Shown: positions 7,857 through 17,437, counted from the first letter of the stretch. The stretch: DNA of 64,000 nt from Vibrio lentus (GCF_030409755.1 NZ_JAUFQE010000002.1:2728001-2792000), one strand, 5' to 3'. Translations and numbers: made by a program. The notes: generated from the sequence alone by a model not told the origin.

Positions 7857-9779
7857 ATGATTACTTTCTCTGACATTCAATTGCTACGCGGCGGTAAGCC
7901 ACTTCTCGACCAAGCATCTGCAACCCTTCATCCTGGCGACAAAGTCGGTTTAGTCGGTAAAAATGGCTGTGGTAAATCTACGCTGTTCGCCTTAATTAAA
8001 GACGAGCTATCGATTGATGCCGGTTCATTCAGTAAACCCGCTCACTGGGAAATGGCTTGGGTTGCACAAGAAACCCCTGCATTAGAAAGAAAAGCCATTG
8101 AGTATGTAATTGATGGTGACAGAGAATATCGTGGCCTTGAAGAGCAACTGGCGAAAGCAGAACAAGCCGACAACGGTACATTGGTAGCAGAGATACACGG
8201 CAAGATTGAAACCATTGGTGGTTACACCATCAATTCACGAGCAGCTGAATTACTGGATGGCCTTGGTTTTCGCCAAGAGCAAATGACATGGAACCTGACC
8301 CAATTTTCGGGTGGTTGGCGTATGCGTTTGAACTTAGCGCAAGCCCTTCTATGTCGCAGTGACTTACTGCTGCTCGATGAACCAACCAACCACTTAGACT
8401 TAGATGCTGTGATGTGGCTAGAGCGCTGGCTACAAAACTACCCTGGCACACTGGTTCTTATCTCGCACGATAGAGACTTCTTAGACCCGATCGTCAACCG
8501 CATCGTGCATGTTGAGAACCAACAGCTTAACGAATACACCGGTAACTACTCGTCGTTTGAGACTCAACGTGCTCAAAAACTGATCCTGCAACAAGCGATG
8601 TTCCAAAAGCAGCAGAAGCAAATGTCTCACATGCAGAGCTACATTGACCGTTTCCGCTACAAAGCTTCAAAGGCTCGCCAAGCGCAAAGTCGTATTAAAG
8701 CGCTTGAGAAAATGGAACAAGTGCTACCCGCTCAATTTGACAATCCATTCAGCTTTGAATTTAGAGAGCCGGACGCGTTGCCGAACCCAATCATGATGAT
8801 GGATGAGGTATCGGCCGGTTACGACGACAACCTGATTCTAGAAAAGATTCGCCTTAACCTTGTTCCGGGTAGCCGTATCGGTCTACTGGGTCGAAACGGT
8901 GCGGGTAAGTCGACACTGATCAAGCTGCTTTCAGGCGAACTGAAACAGCAAGGTGGTGAGCTGAGCTATTCGCAAGGCGTTAAGATGGGTTACTTCGCTC
9001 AGCATCAATTAGAGACGCTGCATCCAGAAGAAACGCCACTGCAACACATGATGCAGATTGCGCCTAAACACACCGAACAACAACTGCGAGATTATCTCGG
9101 CAGCTTTGGCTTCCAAGGTGAAAAAGCACTCGATAAAGTGGCTCCGTTTTCGGGTGGTGAAAAAGCACGATTGGTACTGGCTCTGCTGGTATGGCAAAAG
9201 CCAAATCTATTATTACTCGATGAACCAACCAACCACTTGGATCTCGACATGCGTCAGGCGCTGACCTTCGCACTGCAAACGTTTGAAGGTGCGATGGTTA
9301 TCGTATCGCACGACCGTTACTTACTGCGTGCAACCACCGATGACTTGTACCTAGTACACGACCGTCAGGTTGCGCCGTTTGATGGTGATCTTGACGATTA
9401 CTATAAATGGCTGACTGAACAGCAAAAAATTGAACGTAAAGAAGCGCAAGCGTTAGCTCCAGCCAAAGACAGCGCGAACAGTGCGGCATCGAAGAAAGAA
9501 CAAAAACGTAAAGAAGCCGAGTTCAGAAAACTGACCGCGCCTATTCGCAAACAATTGACTCAGTTTGAAAAGAAAATGGATAAGTTGACGCTTGATCTTG
9601 AAGAGGCTGAACAGCAATTATCTGACACTTCACTTTATGAAGCTGAAAATAAGGCTAAACTGAATAAAGTACTCGCTCTGCAAGCGAGCAGTAAGTCACA
9701 GCTAGAAGAAGTTGAAATGGATTGGATGTCCACTCAAGAAGAGCTTGAGCAAATGGAACAGGAAATGGATAGCTTATGA
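7857..9779 (+). CDS. yheS: ABC-F family ATPase YheS
   Basis: ABC-F proteins have two ABC ATPase domains and no membrane part and act on the ribosome. This 640-aa protein has Walker A motifs GKNGCGKST (about residues 35-43) and GRNGAGKST (about 345-353), signature-type motifs FSGGWRMRLNLAQAL and FSGGEKARLVLALL, and two Walker B motifs of the form LLLLDEPTNHLD. The linker between the domains is rich in basic residues and helix-forming (YRYKASKARQAQSRIKALEK type), as in ABC-F. A coiled-coil C-terminus with KKEQKRKEAEFRK follows. It is divergent from kefG and overlaps the next gene by 4 bp (ATGA). Confidence 0.95.
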   Translation: MITFSDIQLLRGGKPLLDQASATLHPGDKVGLVGKNGCGKSTLFALIKDELSIDAGSFSKPAHWEMAWVAQETPALERKAIEYVIDGDREYRGLEEQLAKAEQADNGTLVAEIHGKIETIGGYTINSRAAELLDGLGFRQEQMTWNLTQFSGGWRMRLNLAQALLCRSDLLLLDEPTNHLDLDAVMWLERWLQNYPGTLVLISHDRDFLDPIVNRIVHVENQQLNEYTGNYSSFETQRAQKLILQQAMFQKQQKQMSHMQSYIDRFRYKASKARQAQSRIKALEKMEQVLPAQFDNPFSFEFREPDALPNPIMMMDEVSAGYDDNLILEKIRLNLVPGSRIGLLGRNGAGKSTLIKLLSGELKQQGGELSYSQGVKMGYFAQHQLETLHPEETPLQHMMQIAPKHTEQQLRDYLGSFGFQGEKALDKVAPFSGGEKARLVLALLVWQKPNLLLLDEPTNHLDLDMRQALTFALQTFEGAMVIVSHDRYLLRATTDDLYLVHDRQVAPFDGDLDDYYKWLTEQQKIERKEAQALAPAKDSANSAASKKEQKRKEAEFRKLTAPIRKQLTQFEKKMDKLTLDLEEAEQQLSDTSLYEAENKAKLNKVLALQASSKSQLEEVEMDWMSTQEELEQMEQEMDSL

Positions 9780-10246
9780 GCCCAGAGCACGCCTCGACAT
9801 CACTAACACTGGAACGACTATGGCAATTTAGCCTTCAGTATTACAGTGTGCGCGGTGTAAAGGATGCGTGCTTAGCTTTGCAAAACCAGTTCCACGGCAA
9901 CGTCAATCTACTGCTGCTTCTCAAATGGCTTGATGAGCAGCAATTGTCTTTTGCTGAAGAAGAGTGGCATAAAGTTCAACAGTGCTTGAGCCGCTCTGAA
10001 ACTCTTCTTCACAGCTATCGAGAGCTGCGTAAGCACCTCAAACCTCAAGTTATCGATTCTCTCTACCGCGAAGCACTCCAATTTGAGCTGCAGCTAGAGA
10101 AGCAACAGCAATCTGATCTCGTCGACTGCATCAACTCTCTGCATCTCTCCTGCAATCAACAATCGCCACTCGCATTTGAGTATTGTCGGCTACTCGGCGC
10201 AGAAAACCTCTATGATGCTTTTTCTGAACCAGCCCCTCAGCCTTAA
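9776..10246 (+). CDS. TIGR02444 family protein
   Basis: The 156-aa product overlaps yheS by four bases and is therefore translationally coupled to it. It looks like the TIGR02444 family of small, mostly helical proteins: LWQFSLQYYSVRGVKDACLA at the start, then FHGNVNLLLLLKWLDEQQL. These proteins are found beside yheS and yheT in vibrios, shewanellas and pseudomonads. No catalytic motif, signal or membrane helix is visible, and the function is unknown. Confidence 0.8.
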   Translation: MSPEHASTSLTLERLWQFSLQYYSVRGVKDACLALQNQFHGNVNLLLLLKWLDEQQLSFAEEEWHKVQQCLSRSETLLHSYRELRKHLKPQVIDSLYREALQFELQLEKQQQSDLVDCINSLHLSCNQQSPLAFEYCRLLGAENLYDAFSEPAPQP

Positions 10247-10438
10247 CTCGTTACCTTTCCCTTTTATTCCGTCTAGATCCAAGCTTAACCTCGATATTAT
10301 TCAATCAGTTACTCATGGCGTGTTTTTGTAGCTCGTCTCTGTGAAACCCTTGCGCTTATGCCGAGAATCAACCAAGCTCAAATAAAAACGTGGGCGTTTC
10401 ACTAAAAGCTCAACACTTTTCAAAGCCCATAAATAAGC

Positions 10439-11518
10439 ATGGACTGTTTTATGACAATATTTACCGCTGCTGCTGGTTTATCAAATCCTCACCTACAGAC
10501 CTTGGTACCTAGGTTTATTAGAAAGCAGGCGTTGTTTGCTCCTCAATGGCAAACCTTAGAAACACCCGATGGTGACTTTCTCGACCTTGCATGGAGCGAA
10601 TCACCCGATGGTGACAGCTCCAATGGTGACGAATCCAATAGTGACAACTTGAGTAATGACAACCCAAGCTCTGATAATCAAAGATCTGACAAACCAAGCT
10701 CCGACAAACAAAGCAATAAGCCCATCTTCATCTTATTCCATGGATTAGAGGGGAGCTTTGAGAGCCCTTACGCCAATGGACTGATGAATGCGTTTGCTAA
10801 GGATGGTTGGTTGTCCGTGATGATGCACTTCAGAGGTTGCAGCGGAAAGCCGAATCGCTTAGCTCGTGCTTACCATTCTGGAGAGGTCGAAGATGCGCGC
10901 TTCTTTTTAAGGCATCTGCATTCAAGGTTTCCCAATAACCCTAAGGTTGCGGTTGGGATCTCGCTAGGCGGCAACATGTTGGCTAATTATCTCGCCGACT
11001 ATGCTGATGATCCGTTAATCTCAGCGGCGACGATTGTTTCAGCCCCCTTTGACCTTGCTTGTTGTTCAAGTCGTATTGAACAAGGCTTCTCCAAACTCTA
11101 TAAAAAGTACCTGCTCAACTCTTTGAAATCGAATGCATTGAAGAAACATAAGCTGCTGCAAGAGAAGATTGGCATCTCAGCAGAAAGCATCAAGAAGATC
11201 GATAAGCTGTATGAGTTTGATGAGCGAATCACTGCGCCTCTGCACGGCTTCAAGAATGCACAAGATTACTATGCTCAATGCTCTGCTTTGCCGAAGTTAA
11301 ATCGGATTAAGCTACCGACTCAGATCATTCATGCGAAAGATGACCCTTTCATGACCGATGATGTGATTCCAAAATTCGTTCTACCTGACAACATCGATTA
11401 TCGTCTGTTTCAAAAAGGCGGCCATGTGGGGTTCATTACTGGTAGCACGCTCAAACCAAGGTTTTGGTTAGAAGAAGCATTACCCGCCTACTATGAAAGT
11501 ATTCAAGATTCGGCATAA
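10439..11518 (+). CDS. yheT: Alpha/beta hydrolase YheT with a repeat insertion
   Basis: YheT belongs to the AB-hydrolase 4 (EMB8-like) family of esterase-like proteins; its natural substrate is not known. The 359-aa frame starts at 10439, though an ATG four codons on is equally likely. It contains GLSNPHLQTLVPR, FHGLEGSFESPYANGL, MHFRGCSGKPNRL, the nucleophile elbow GISLGGNMLAN (Ser in GxSxGG), the acid region HAKDDPFM and a histidine in GGHVGFI. Between WSES (about residue 54) and KPIFILFHG the protein carries a hydrophilic Ser/Asn/Asp stretch of about 40 residues, where the E. coli protein has only a few. That insert is made of eight 5-residue repeats. It sits in a loop before the core, so activity is likely kept. 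Confidence 0.93.
   Translation: MDCFMTIFTAAAGLSNPHLQTLVPRFIRKQALFAPQWQTLETPDGDFLDLAWSESPDGDSSNGDESNSDNLSNDNPSSDNQRSDKPSSDKQSNKPIFILFHGLEGSFESPYANGLMNAFAKDGWLSVMMHFRGCSGKPNRLARAYHSGEVEDARFFLRHLHSRFPNNPKVAVGISLGGNMLANYLADYADDPLISAATIVSAPFDLACCSSRIEQGFSKLYKKYLLNSLKSNALKKHKLLQEKIGISAESIKKIDKLYEFDERITAPLHGFKNAQDYYAQCSALPKLNRIKLPTQIIHAKDDPFMTDDVIPKFVLPDNIDYRLFQKGGHVGFITGSTLKPRFWLEEALPAYYESIQDSA
10601..10720 (+). repeat. Eight degenerate 15-bp tandem repeats in yheT
   Basis: The stretch divides into eight in-frame 15-bp units: SPDGD, SSNGD, ESNSD, NLSND, NPSSD, NQRSD, KPSSD, KQSNK. Asp closes seven units, and most units end GAC or GAT. The first unit also echoes TPDGD encoded at 10562-10576, so the array may have grown from that sequence. 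Confidence 0.9.
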
Positions 11519-11627
11519 TGGCCGAGCCTTTTAAGGGCTGAGTGATAGGCGTCGCTAGACACACTAATCAACACATCAATAAACCTATTTATGAACATAT
11601 CCATGAACATAAAAGAGAGAAGTATTT

Positions 11628-11840
11628 ATGATCATCCCATGGCAAGACATCGCACCAGAAACGCTAGAAAACCTCATTAAAGAATTCGTGCTGCGTGAAG
11701 GCACAGACTACGGTGACGTAGAGGTTTCACTGCAAAACAAGATTGACCAAGTGAAACATCAATTAGCCTCAAAGGAAGTCAGTATCGTGTTTTCTGAGCT
11801 GCATGAAACCGTTGATATTCAAGTCACAAAACGCTTCTAA
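11628..11840 (+). CDS. yheU: YheU family (UPF0270) protein
   Basis: This 70-aa protein begins [20 protein letters not shown] and continues [20 protein letters not shown], which is the strongly conserved UPF0270/YheU pattern. A GAGAG ribosome site precedes the start. It lies between yheT and prkB in the same direction, as in enterics. It has no signal, no cysteine pair and no known function. Confidence 0.93.
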   Translation: MIIPWQDIAPETLENLIKEFVLREGTDYGDVEVSLQNKIDQVKHQLASKEVSIVFSELHETVDIQVTKRF

Positions 11841-11917
11841 GCTGCGCTCATAAAGGAGCCGTGTTATAGTGGTAAACGATTGCTAACAAGTAAGTTACTC
11901 AAAAGACAAGGGTTGTC

Positions 11918-12787
11918 ATGTCCGCTAAACATCCAATTATTGCGGTGACGGGTTCATCTGGAGCCGGCACCACCACTACCTCAGAAGCCTTCCGTAAAAT
12001 GTTCAATATGATGGACGTGAAGGCAGCTTGGGTTGAAGGGGATAGTTTCCATCGCTTCACTCGACCAGAGATGGATGTCGAGATCCGTAAGGCGCGCGAG
12101 CAAGGTAAGCACATCAGCTACTTTGGTCCACAGGCTAACGATTTTGGCGCATTAGAAGAGTTCTTCCGTCAATACGGAAATGAAGGCACGGGTAAAGTCC
12201 GTAGCTATCTACATACCTTCGATGAAGCCGTTCCTTACAACCAAATGCCCGGCACCTTTACGCCATGGCAAGAGATCCCTGAAAACTCGGATGTGATGTT
12301 CTACGAAGGCCTTCATGGTGGCGTAGTCGATGGCGACATTAACGTCTCGCAACACGTCGATCTGCTTATCGGCATGGTACCTATCGTAAACTTGGAGTGG
12401 ATCCAGAAATTCGTTCGTGACACACGCGATCGTGGGCACTCTCGCGAAGCGGTGATGGATTCTATTGTTCGTTCAATGGATGATTACCTTAACTACATTA
12501 CCCCGCAGTTTTCGCGCACTCATATCAACTTTCAGCGTGTCCCTACCGTAGATACATCGAATCCACTGAACGCCAAAGGGATTCCAAGTTTAGACGAAAG
12601 CTTCGTAGTTATACGTTTGCGCGGCATCAAAAACGTCGATTTCCCTTACCTTTTGGCTATGATTGATGGCTCATTTATGTCACGTCATAACACGCTCGTG
12701 GTGCCAGGAGGCAAGATGAGTTTTGCTATGGAGCTCATTGTAAGGCCAATTCTACAACAACTAATCGAAACCGGAAAAATAGGTTAA
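11918..12787 (+). CDS. prkB: Phosphoribulokinase-family kinase PrkB
   Basis: The 289-aa protein is a P-loop kinase of the phosphoribulokinase/uridine kinase family. Its P-loop is GSSGAGTTTTSEAF near residue 12. EGDSFHRFTRPEMDVEIRKA, FYEGLHGG and DVSTSNPLNAKGIPSLDESF-type segments (here VDTSNPLNAKGIPSL) match the proteobacterial PrkB group found next to crp. This organism has no sign of a Calvin cycle here, and the substrate of the heterotrophic PrkB is not established. It is followed by crp after a 240-bp regulatory gap. Confidence 0.92.
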   Translation: MSAKHPIIAVTGSSGAGTTTTSEAFRKMFNMMDVKAAWVEGDSFHRFTRPEMDVEIRKAREQGKHISYFGPQANDFGALEEFFRQYGNEGTGKVRSYLHTFDEAVPYNQMPGTFTPWQEIPENSDVMFYEGLHGGVVDGDINVSQHVDLLIGMVPIVNLEWIQKFVRDTRDRGHSREAVMDSIVRSMDDYLNYITPQFSRTHINFQRVPTVDTSNPLNAKGIPSLDESFVVIRLRGIKNVDFPYLLAMIDGSFMSRHNTLVVPGGKMSFAMELIVRPILQQLIETGKIG

Positions 12788-12820
12788 CAAAACGACATTC
12801 TGGTTGATTACTTTTCATAC

Positions 12821-12836
12821 CGTGATCATGTGCACA
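12821..12836 (+). promoter_or_regulatory. Candidate CRP site upstream of crp
   Basis: CGTGA-N6-GCACA matches the CRP consensus TGTGA-N6-TCACA at eight of ten positions. It lies 193 bp before the crp start, where autoregulation by CRP is known in E. coli. Function here is inferred. Confidence 0.5.
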
Positions 12837-13028
12837 ATTTTGCGTAAAAAATCGTAGCTTGGTCACGATTAAAATCAAGAAATAGTACCTGAAAAAGGAT
12901 ACTATTCTTAAACGAAACACAAGATAGCTTGCAGCACTCAACGAGTGCTCTTATCCTAACTGAGTCAATTCAGGCTTAGCTAAAATACGGAAAGCGGCAA
13001 GCATACCCTGCAGAGGAAGTGAGATATT

Positions 13029-13661
13029 ATGGTTCTAGGTAAACCTCAAACCGATCCAACATTAGAGTGGTTCCTTTCACACTGTCATATTCATAAGTAC
13101 CCTTCAAAAAGTACTTTGATTCATGCTGGTGAAAAGGCAGAAACCTTGTACTACATCGTTAAAGGTTCTGTGGCTGTTCTTATCAAAGACGAAGAAGGTA
13201 AGGAAATGATTCTTTCTTACCTAAACCAAGGCGACTTCATCGGTGAACTTGGACTTTTCGAAGAAGACCAAGAGCGTACTGCGTGGGTTCGTGCTAAATC
13301 TCCTTGTGAAGTAGCTGAAATTTCTTTCAAGAAATTCCGTCAACTTATCCAAGTGAACCCAGATATCCTGATGCGCCTTTCAGCGCAAATGGCAAACCGT
13401 CTACAAGTAACTAGCCAAAAAGTTGGTGACTTAGCGTTCCTTGACGTTACCGGTCGTATCGCTCAAACGCTACTTAACCTAGCGAAACAGCCAGATGCAA
13501 TGACTCACCCTGACGGCATGCAAATCAAGATCACTCGTCAAGAGATTGGCCAGATCGTTGGTTGTTCTCGTGAGACCGTAGGTCGTATCTTGAAGATGCT
13601 TGAAGAGCAGAACCTAATTTCTGCACACGGTAAGACTATCGTGGTATACGGCACTCGTTAA
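13029..13661 (+). CDS. crp: cAMP receptor protein CRP
   Basis: CRP is the cAMP-dependent global regulator of carbon use; in vibrios it also affects competence and quorum sensing. The 210-aa protein is close to identical to E. coli CRP as I remember it. The cyclic-nucleotide pocket is [18 protein letters not shown], with Glu and Arg in place and Thr where E. coli has Ser (the RTAW motif). The dimer helix ends with [13 protein letters not shown], and the helix-turn-helix is [19 protein letters not shown] near residues 170-188. The ATG at 13029 follows an AGAGGAAGTGAG site. It is probably transcribed alone, ending at the strong terminator after the gene. Confidence 0.98.
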   Translation: MVLGKPQTDPTLEWFLSHCHIHKYPSKSTLIHAGEKAETLYYIVKGSVAVLIKDEEGKEMILSYLNQGDFIGELGLFEEDQERTAWVRAKSPCEVAEISFKKFRQLIQVNPDILMRLSAQMANRLQVTSQKVGDLAFLDVTGRIAQTLLNLAKQPDAMTHPDGMQIKITRQEIGQIVGCSRETVGRILKMLEEQNLISAHGKTIVVYGTR

Positions 13662-13687
13662 TCTCGATTAATTGAGCCAAAAATTTG

Positions 13688-13724
13688 AAAGCCACCAAAT
13701 GCAAATTTGGTGGCTTTTTTGTTT
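13688..13724 (+). terminator. Intrinsic terminator of crp
   Basis: A perfect 10-bp stem (GCCACCAAAT with ATTTGGTGGC) closes a GCAA loop and is followed by TTTTTTGTTTT. Confidence 0.93.
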
Positions 13725-13743
13725 TCTAAAGATCTAGAGAGCA

Positions 13744-13836
13744 GATGCGAGATGCGAGATGCGAATGGGACACTTACAACTTCCAAACGTAAACACTCTC
13801 GAAGCGGAGCGTACCCGCATCTCTAGGGCAAAGCCC
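13744..13836. repeat. Intergenic repeat-like element with 7-bp tandem units
   Basis: Three direct copies of GATGCGA (13744-13764) are followed by an inverted match: GAGATGCG here and CGCATCTC at 13816-13823. A small hairpin GGGC-AAA-GCCC sits at 13826-13836. The structure resembles dispersed non-coding repeats I recall from Vibrio genomes, but copy number cannot be judged from this window. Confidence 0.5.
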
Positions 13837-13852
13837 GTGCTCGTATCTTTCT

Positions 13853-14644
13853 TTAACCGTTGGTGCTTTCAAAGATTTTGTCAGCTGATGCCGCGACAAA
13901 TCCGGTATAAAGCTCACCATTGGCCATCGCATAACGCTTAGCGAACTCATAGAAGCCACCAGGAATCATCTCATTGCCTTCAACAAATGAAACTGGGACT
14001 TTATCTGCCATTGTTGATGATTGCTCTAATAAGACCTCTGGAGAGCCTTTCACCTCGCCGCCAGATGCATTGATCGTGAATCCTGATTCGCTCAGGTAAT
14101 CATTTACTGCCTGAACTTCATCAAAAGTGTCGAGTTGATTAACGCTCACCGTAAAGTGGTTTGCACCGTAACCATGAGCCGCTAGCCAAGAAGCGTATTC
14201 ACTCTCTTTTGCTAGCACTTGGAAATCTGCGAAGCTCAAATCCCAAAGACGACCACCAAACAAGAATTCATGACCTTGAAGCTTACTTGCGTCCACTTGC
14301 TCAACCAACTTAGCAACGATCTGTTGTAAGCCACTTGAACACTCTTCTACCTTCAACTCACTAATGAACACTTTTGGTTGGTTTGGATCTGGGTGCTCGT
14401 AGTGCTTAGCCACTAGCTTCTTGCTCTCAAATAAGTAATCGCCACACGCCTTGTAACCTAACTCAAGGAAAGGTTTAGCCAATGTTTCAATACCTAGCGG
14501 TGCAACATTGAAAGTACGCAGTGCAATGTGATCATTAATCAGCGCTTCGTCTTCTTTCAGCAAGTGATGCACTTTCTCTGCCGATGGACAAAGCCTGTGA
14601 ATGTAATCGTCCCATAGTGATTTAAAGAGTAGATCGGGCGTCAT
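13853..14644 (-). CDS. DUF1338 (2-oxoadipate dioxygenase/decarboxylase-like) protein
   Basis: The 263-aa protein has the DUF1338 fold signature: LINDHIALRTFNVAPLGI near residue 35, with the metal-binding His, then GYGANHFTVSVNQL (second His) and a C-terminal EMIPGGFYEFAKRY, which likely supplies a metal-binding Glu. The best studied relative, HglS of Pseudomonas putida, converts 2-oxoadipate to 2-hydroxyglutarate in lysine breakdown. This protein is much shorter than HglS (about 460 aa), and its substrate cannot be told from sequence. It lies downstream of astD on the same strand after a 254-bp gap, which hints at amino-acid catabolism. The start at 14644 is supported by AAGGAG upstream. Confidence 0.8.
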   Translation of the reverse strand: MTPDLLFKSLWDDYIHRLCPSAEKVHHLLKEDEALINDHIALRTFNVAPLGIETLAKPFLELGYKACGDYLFESKKLVAKHYEHPDPNQPKVFISELKVEECSSGLQQIVAKLVEQVDASKLQGHEFLFGGRLWDLSFADFQVLAKESEYASWLAAHGYGANHFTVSVNQLDTFDEVQAVNDYLSESGFTINASGGEVKGSPEVLLEQSSTMADKVPVSFVEGNEMIPGGFYEFAKRYAMANGELYTGFVAASADKIFESTNG

Positions 14645-14898
14645 GGTGACTCCTTGTCAGAGGTTCTAGCAAGCTAGTAATTTGGATTAGAAAGGGAGAG
14701 GCTGGACATAGAGTCAGCAGCCATCAGCCTGTGACATACTTGTTCTATTATTATCTACCGCCCAATCGAGGTGTCGGACGTGGGTGAAAAGAGGAAGCGA
14801 TAACACCGCTTCCTTATTACACAATCAATGAATCTGTTACTCATGAACCTAGAGCTCATAAGCTTATGATTCATCAAGTTAAAGCTTAAAAGCCAAAA

Positions 14899-16356
14899 CT
14901 ACAGCTCAATACCTGGGCTAAACGTAGCTGGCAGTTGAGTTTCACCACCTTCCATTGAAGCCATAGGGTAAGCACAGTAGTCAGCCGCGTAGTAAGCACT
15001 TGGGCGTAGGTTGCCTGAAGCACCCGGGCCGCCAAATGGTGCATCACCACTTGCGCCTGTTAGCTGGCGGTTACGGTTAACAATACCCGCACGGATATGG
15101 TCAACGAAGTATTCCCATTCAGAATCATCTGTTGATACAAGACCCGCCGACAAACCAAAGCGCGTGTCATTAGCCAGCTCAACGGCTTGCTCTAGCGATT
15201 GGTAGCGAACCACTTGCAGCAATGGGCCGAAGTACTCTTCATCTGGCAACTCAGCAATGTTGGTTGCATCGATAATACCCGGAGAAACAAACGCCGCTTC
15301 GCCCGCTTTTGCTTCAACTAGGCTTACACCACCTAGTGATTGCAGATTAGCTTGCGCGTCCAAAATGAACTTAGCCGCCGCTTCAGAGATCTGTGGTCCC
15401 ATGAAGGGTGCTGGCTCAGCGAATGGCTGATCAACACGAATCTTCAAGGTAGCCGCAACAAGCTTATCGAGCAGTTGATCGCCCTTCTCGCCAACAGGAA
15501 CATACAAGCGACGAGCACACGTACAACGTTGACCTGCACTGATGAAGGCTGATTGAATAATGGTATAAACCGTCGCGTCAGCATCACCAAATTGGTCACT
15601 GATCACCATAGGGTTGTTGCCACCCATCTCTAGCGCCAGCATCTTGCCCGGTTGACCTGCGAATTGACGGTGAAGGATATGACCGGTATTAGCACTACCC
15701 GTGAATAGCACGCCATCAAGACCTTTAGCATCGGCTAGTGCGATACCTGTCTCTTTAGCGCCTTGCACTAGGTTGATCACGCCAGCAGGAAGGCCAGCTT
15801 CTTGCCATAGCTTCATCGCAAACTCACCTGTCCAAGGTGTCTGCTCTGACGGCTTAAATACCACGGTATTACCCGATAGCAGTGCTGGAACAATATGACC
15901 GTTAGGTAGGTGACCTGGGAAGTTGTAAGGACCAAATACCGCCATAACGCCTAATGGACGATGACGCAGTACGATTTGGTTACCTGTCGCTTCACGTGAA
16001 GCTTCACCAGTACGTTCGTGGTATGCACGAATAGAGATAGCGATCTTGCCCGCCATCGCGCCCGCTTCAGTACGAGTTTCCCAAATCGGTTTACCTGTCT
16101 CTTTTGCAATAATCTGTGCTATCTCTTCGCTGTTCTCTTTTACTTTCTCAGCAAAGTTCAACACGATCGCTTCACGCTCTGCAAAGCTCAGTTTCTTCCA
16201 AACTAAGAACGCATCACGAGCCGCTGCTACTGCAGATTCAACCTGCGCTGGTGTTGCACTATCGCCTTGCCACACCACTTCATTGTTGTATGGGCTTACT
16301 GATGTCATGGCGTCGCCTTGACCTGCCACCCACTGTCCTGCTATCCACTGAGTCAT
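14899..16356 (-). CDS. astD: Succinylglutamate semialdehyde dehydrogenase
   Basis: AstD oxidises N-succinylglutamate semialdehyde to succinylglutamate with NAD, step four of the arginine succinyltransferase pathway. The 485-aa protein has the aldehyde dehydrogenase core: [38 protein letters not shown], the general base Glu243 in LEMGGNNP and the catalytic Cys278 in [18 protein letters not shown]-like [10 protein letters not shown] is also present. It follows astA by 39 bp on the minus strand. Together with astA and astC it gives three of the five pathway enzymes; astB and astE are not in this window. Confidence 0.95.
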   Translation of the reverse strand: MTQWIAGQWVAGQGDAMTSVSPYNNEVVWQGDSATPAQVESAVAAARDAFLVWKKLSFAEREAIVLNFAEKVKENSEEIAQIIAKETGKPIWETRTEAGAMAGKIAISIRAYHERTGEASREATGNQIVLRHRPLGVMAVFGPYNFPGHLPNGHIVPALLSGNTVVFKPSEQTPWTGEFAMKLWQEAGLPAGVINLVQGAKETGIALADAKGLDGVLFTGSANTGHILHRQFAGQPGKMLALEMGGNNPMVISDQFGDADATVYTIIQSAFISAGQRCTCARRLYVPVGEKGDQLLDKLVAATLKIRVDQPFAEPAPFMGPQISEAAAKFILDAQANLQSLGGVSLVEAKAGEAAFVSPGIIDATNIAELPDEEYFGPLLQVVRYQSLEQAVELANDTRFGLSAGLVSTDDSEWEYFVDHIRAGIVNRNRQLTGASGDAPFGGPGASGNLRPSAYYAADYCAYPMASMEGGETQLPATFSPGIEL

Positions 16357-16395
16357 ACTTCTATCCTTAAAATCTTCGACAGATAATCGCCGCTC

Positions 16396-17415
16396 TTATT
16401 GAGCCAACATGCGAACGAATTCGCCTTCTTTTACTTCAAGAGCGCTTGCTACTTCAGATGATAAAATCACTGTGTCGCTTGCTTGGTCATACGCGCCTTT
16501 CGCGGCTACTGCGCGGAAGTTCTCAAACGAGGTATTACCAATTAGGAAGTCTTTAGAGCTGGAGTGCTCTGCAATTTGAACCTGAGCTCGAATCGCATGA
16601 CGCACTGATTCAATGTTTCTTAAATCACACTCAACCGTTGGGCCTGCATCAAAGATGTCGACATAACCACGGTTAGTGAAACCTTCACGTTCCAACAACT
16701 TAAGTGCAGGGCGTGTATTATCATGTACCTCTCCAATCACCGCCTGAGCTTCTTTGCTCAGTAGGTTCACGTAGATAGGCAGCTTCGGCATTAGGTCAGC
16801 AATGAAGCCTTTCTTACCAATACCAGTTAGGTAATCTGCAAGCGTGAAATCAATTGAGAAGAAGTGCTCTTGCAGCCATTGCCAGAAAGGTGAGTTACCT
16901 TCCGCATCCGATACACCACGCATCTCAGCAAAAATCGTTTTCGAGAAACGCTCTGGGTGCTCTGACATGATCAGGAAGCGACACTTCGACATCAAACGAC
17001 CATTCAATCCACCACGGAAAGCTGGACGCAAGAACAGTGTGCAGATCTCACTGCATCCGGTGTAGTTATTGCCGAAAGTCAGTAGTTTCACGACGTTATT
17101 CACGCCAAGCTTTTGCGATGAGTGAACCACTTTGCTGATGTGGTAAGAGTAAAACGGAACATCCCAGCCAATTGAGGCTTCGATGCCTGTGGTGCCTGCA
17201 ACTTCTCCCGTTTCAGTGTCGAAGCCAACCATTAGGTAGCCTTCATCACCGGGTTCAGTCACGTCTTGTTTGGCAAAGCTGTATTCAGAGTGAGTAATTC
17301 GGTTAGTTAACAGTTCTTCGTTAACCGGAAGAGATGTGAATCCGTGACCAGATTCAACCGCGCAGGTATGCAGCGCATCGTAATCAGATAATTTTATTGG
17401 GCGAACAACTAGCAT
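16396..17415 (-). CDS. astA: Arginine N-succinyltransferase
   Basis: AstA transfers succinate from succinyl-CoA to arginine, the first step of arginine breakdown to glutamate. The 339-aa product starts at the ATG at 17415, with GGAGGG 7 bp upstream; a frame seven codons longer exists but lacks this support. Family landmarks include MLVVRPIKLSDYDALH, FTSLPVNEELLTNRI, TGIEASIGWDVPFYSYH and LFLRPAFRGGLNGRLMSK, and the C-terminal LEREGFTNRGYVDIFDAGPT. It is a GNAT-type fold. It sits between astC and astD as in other gamma-proteobacteria. Confidence 0.95.
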   Translation of the reverse strand: MLVVRPIKLSDYDALHTCAVESGHGFTSLPVNEELLTNRITHSEYSFAKQDVTEPGDEGYLMVGFDTETGEVAGTTGIEASIGWDVPFYSYHISKVVHSSQKLGVNNVVKLLTFGNNYTGCSEICTLFLRPAFRGGLNGRLMSKCRFLIMSEHPERFSKTIFAEMRGVSDAEGNSPFWQWLQEHFFSIDFTLADYLTGIGKKGFIADLMPKLPIYVNLLSKEAQAVIGEVHDNTRPALKLLEREGFTNRGYVDIFDAGPTVECDLRNIESVRHAIRAQVQIAEHSSSKDFLIGNTSFENFRAVAAKGAYDQASDTVILSSEVASALEVKEGEFVRMLAQ

Positions 17416-17437
17416 CAATATTCCCTCCAGATGCAAA

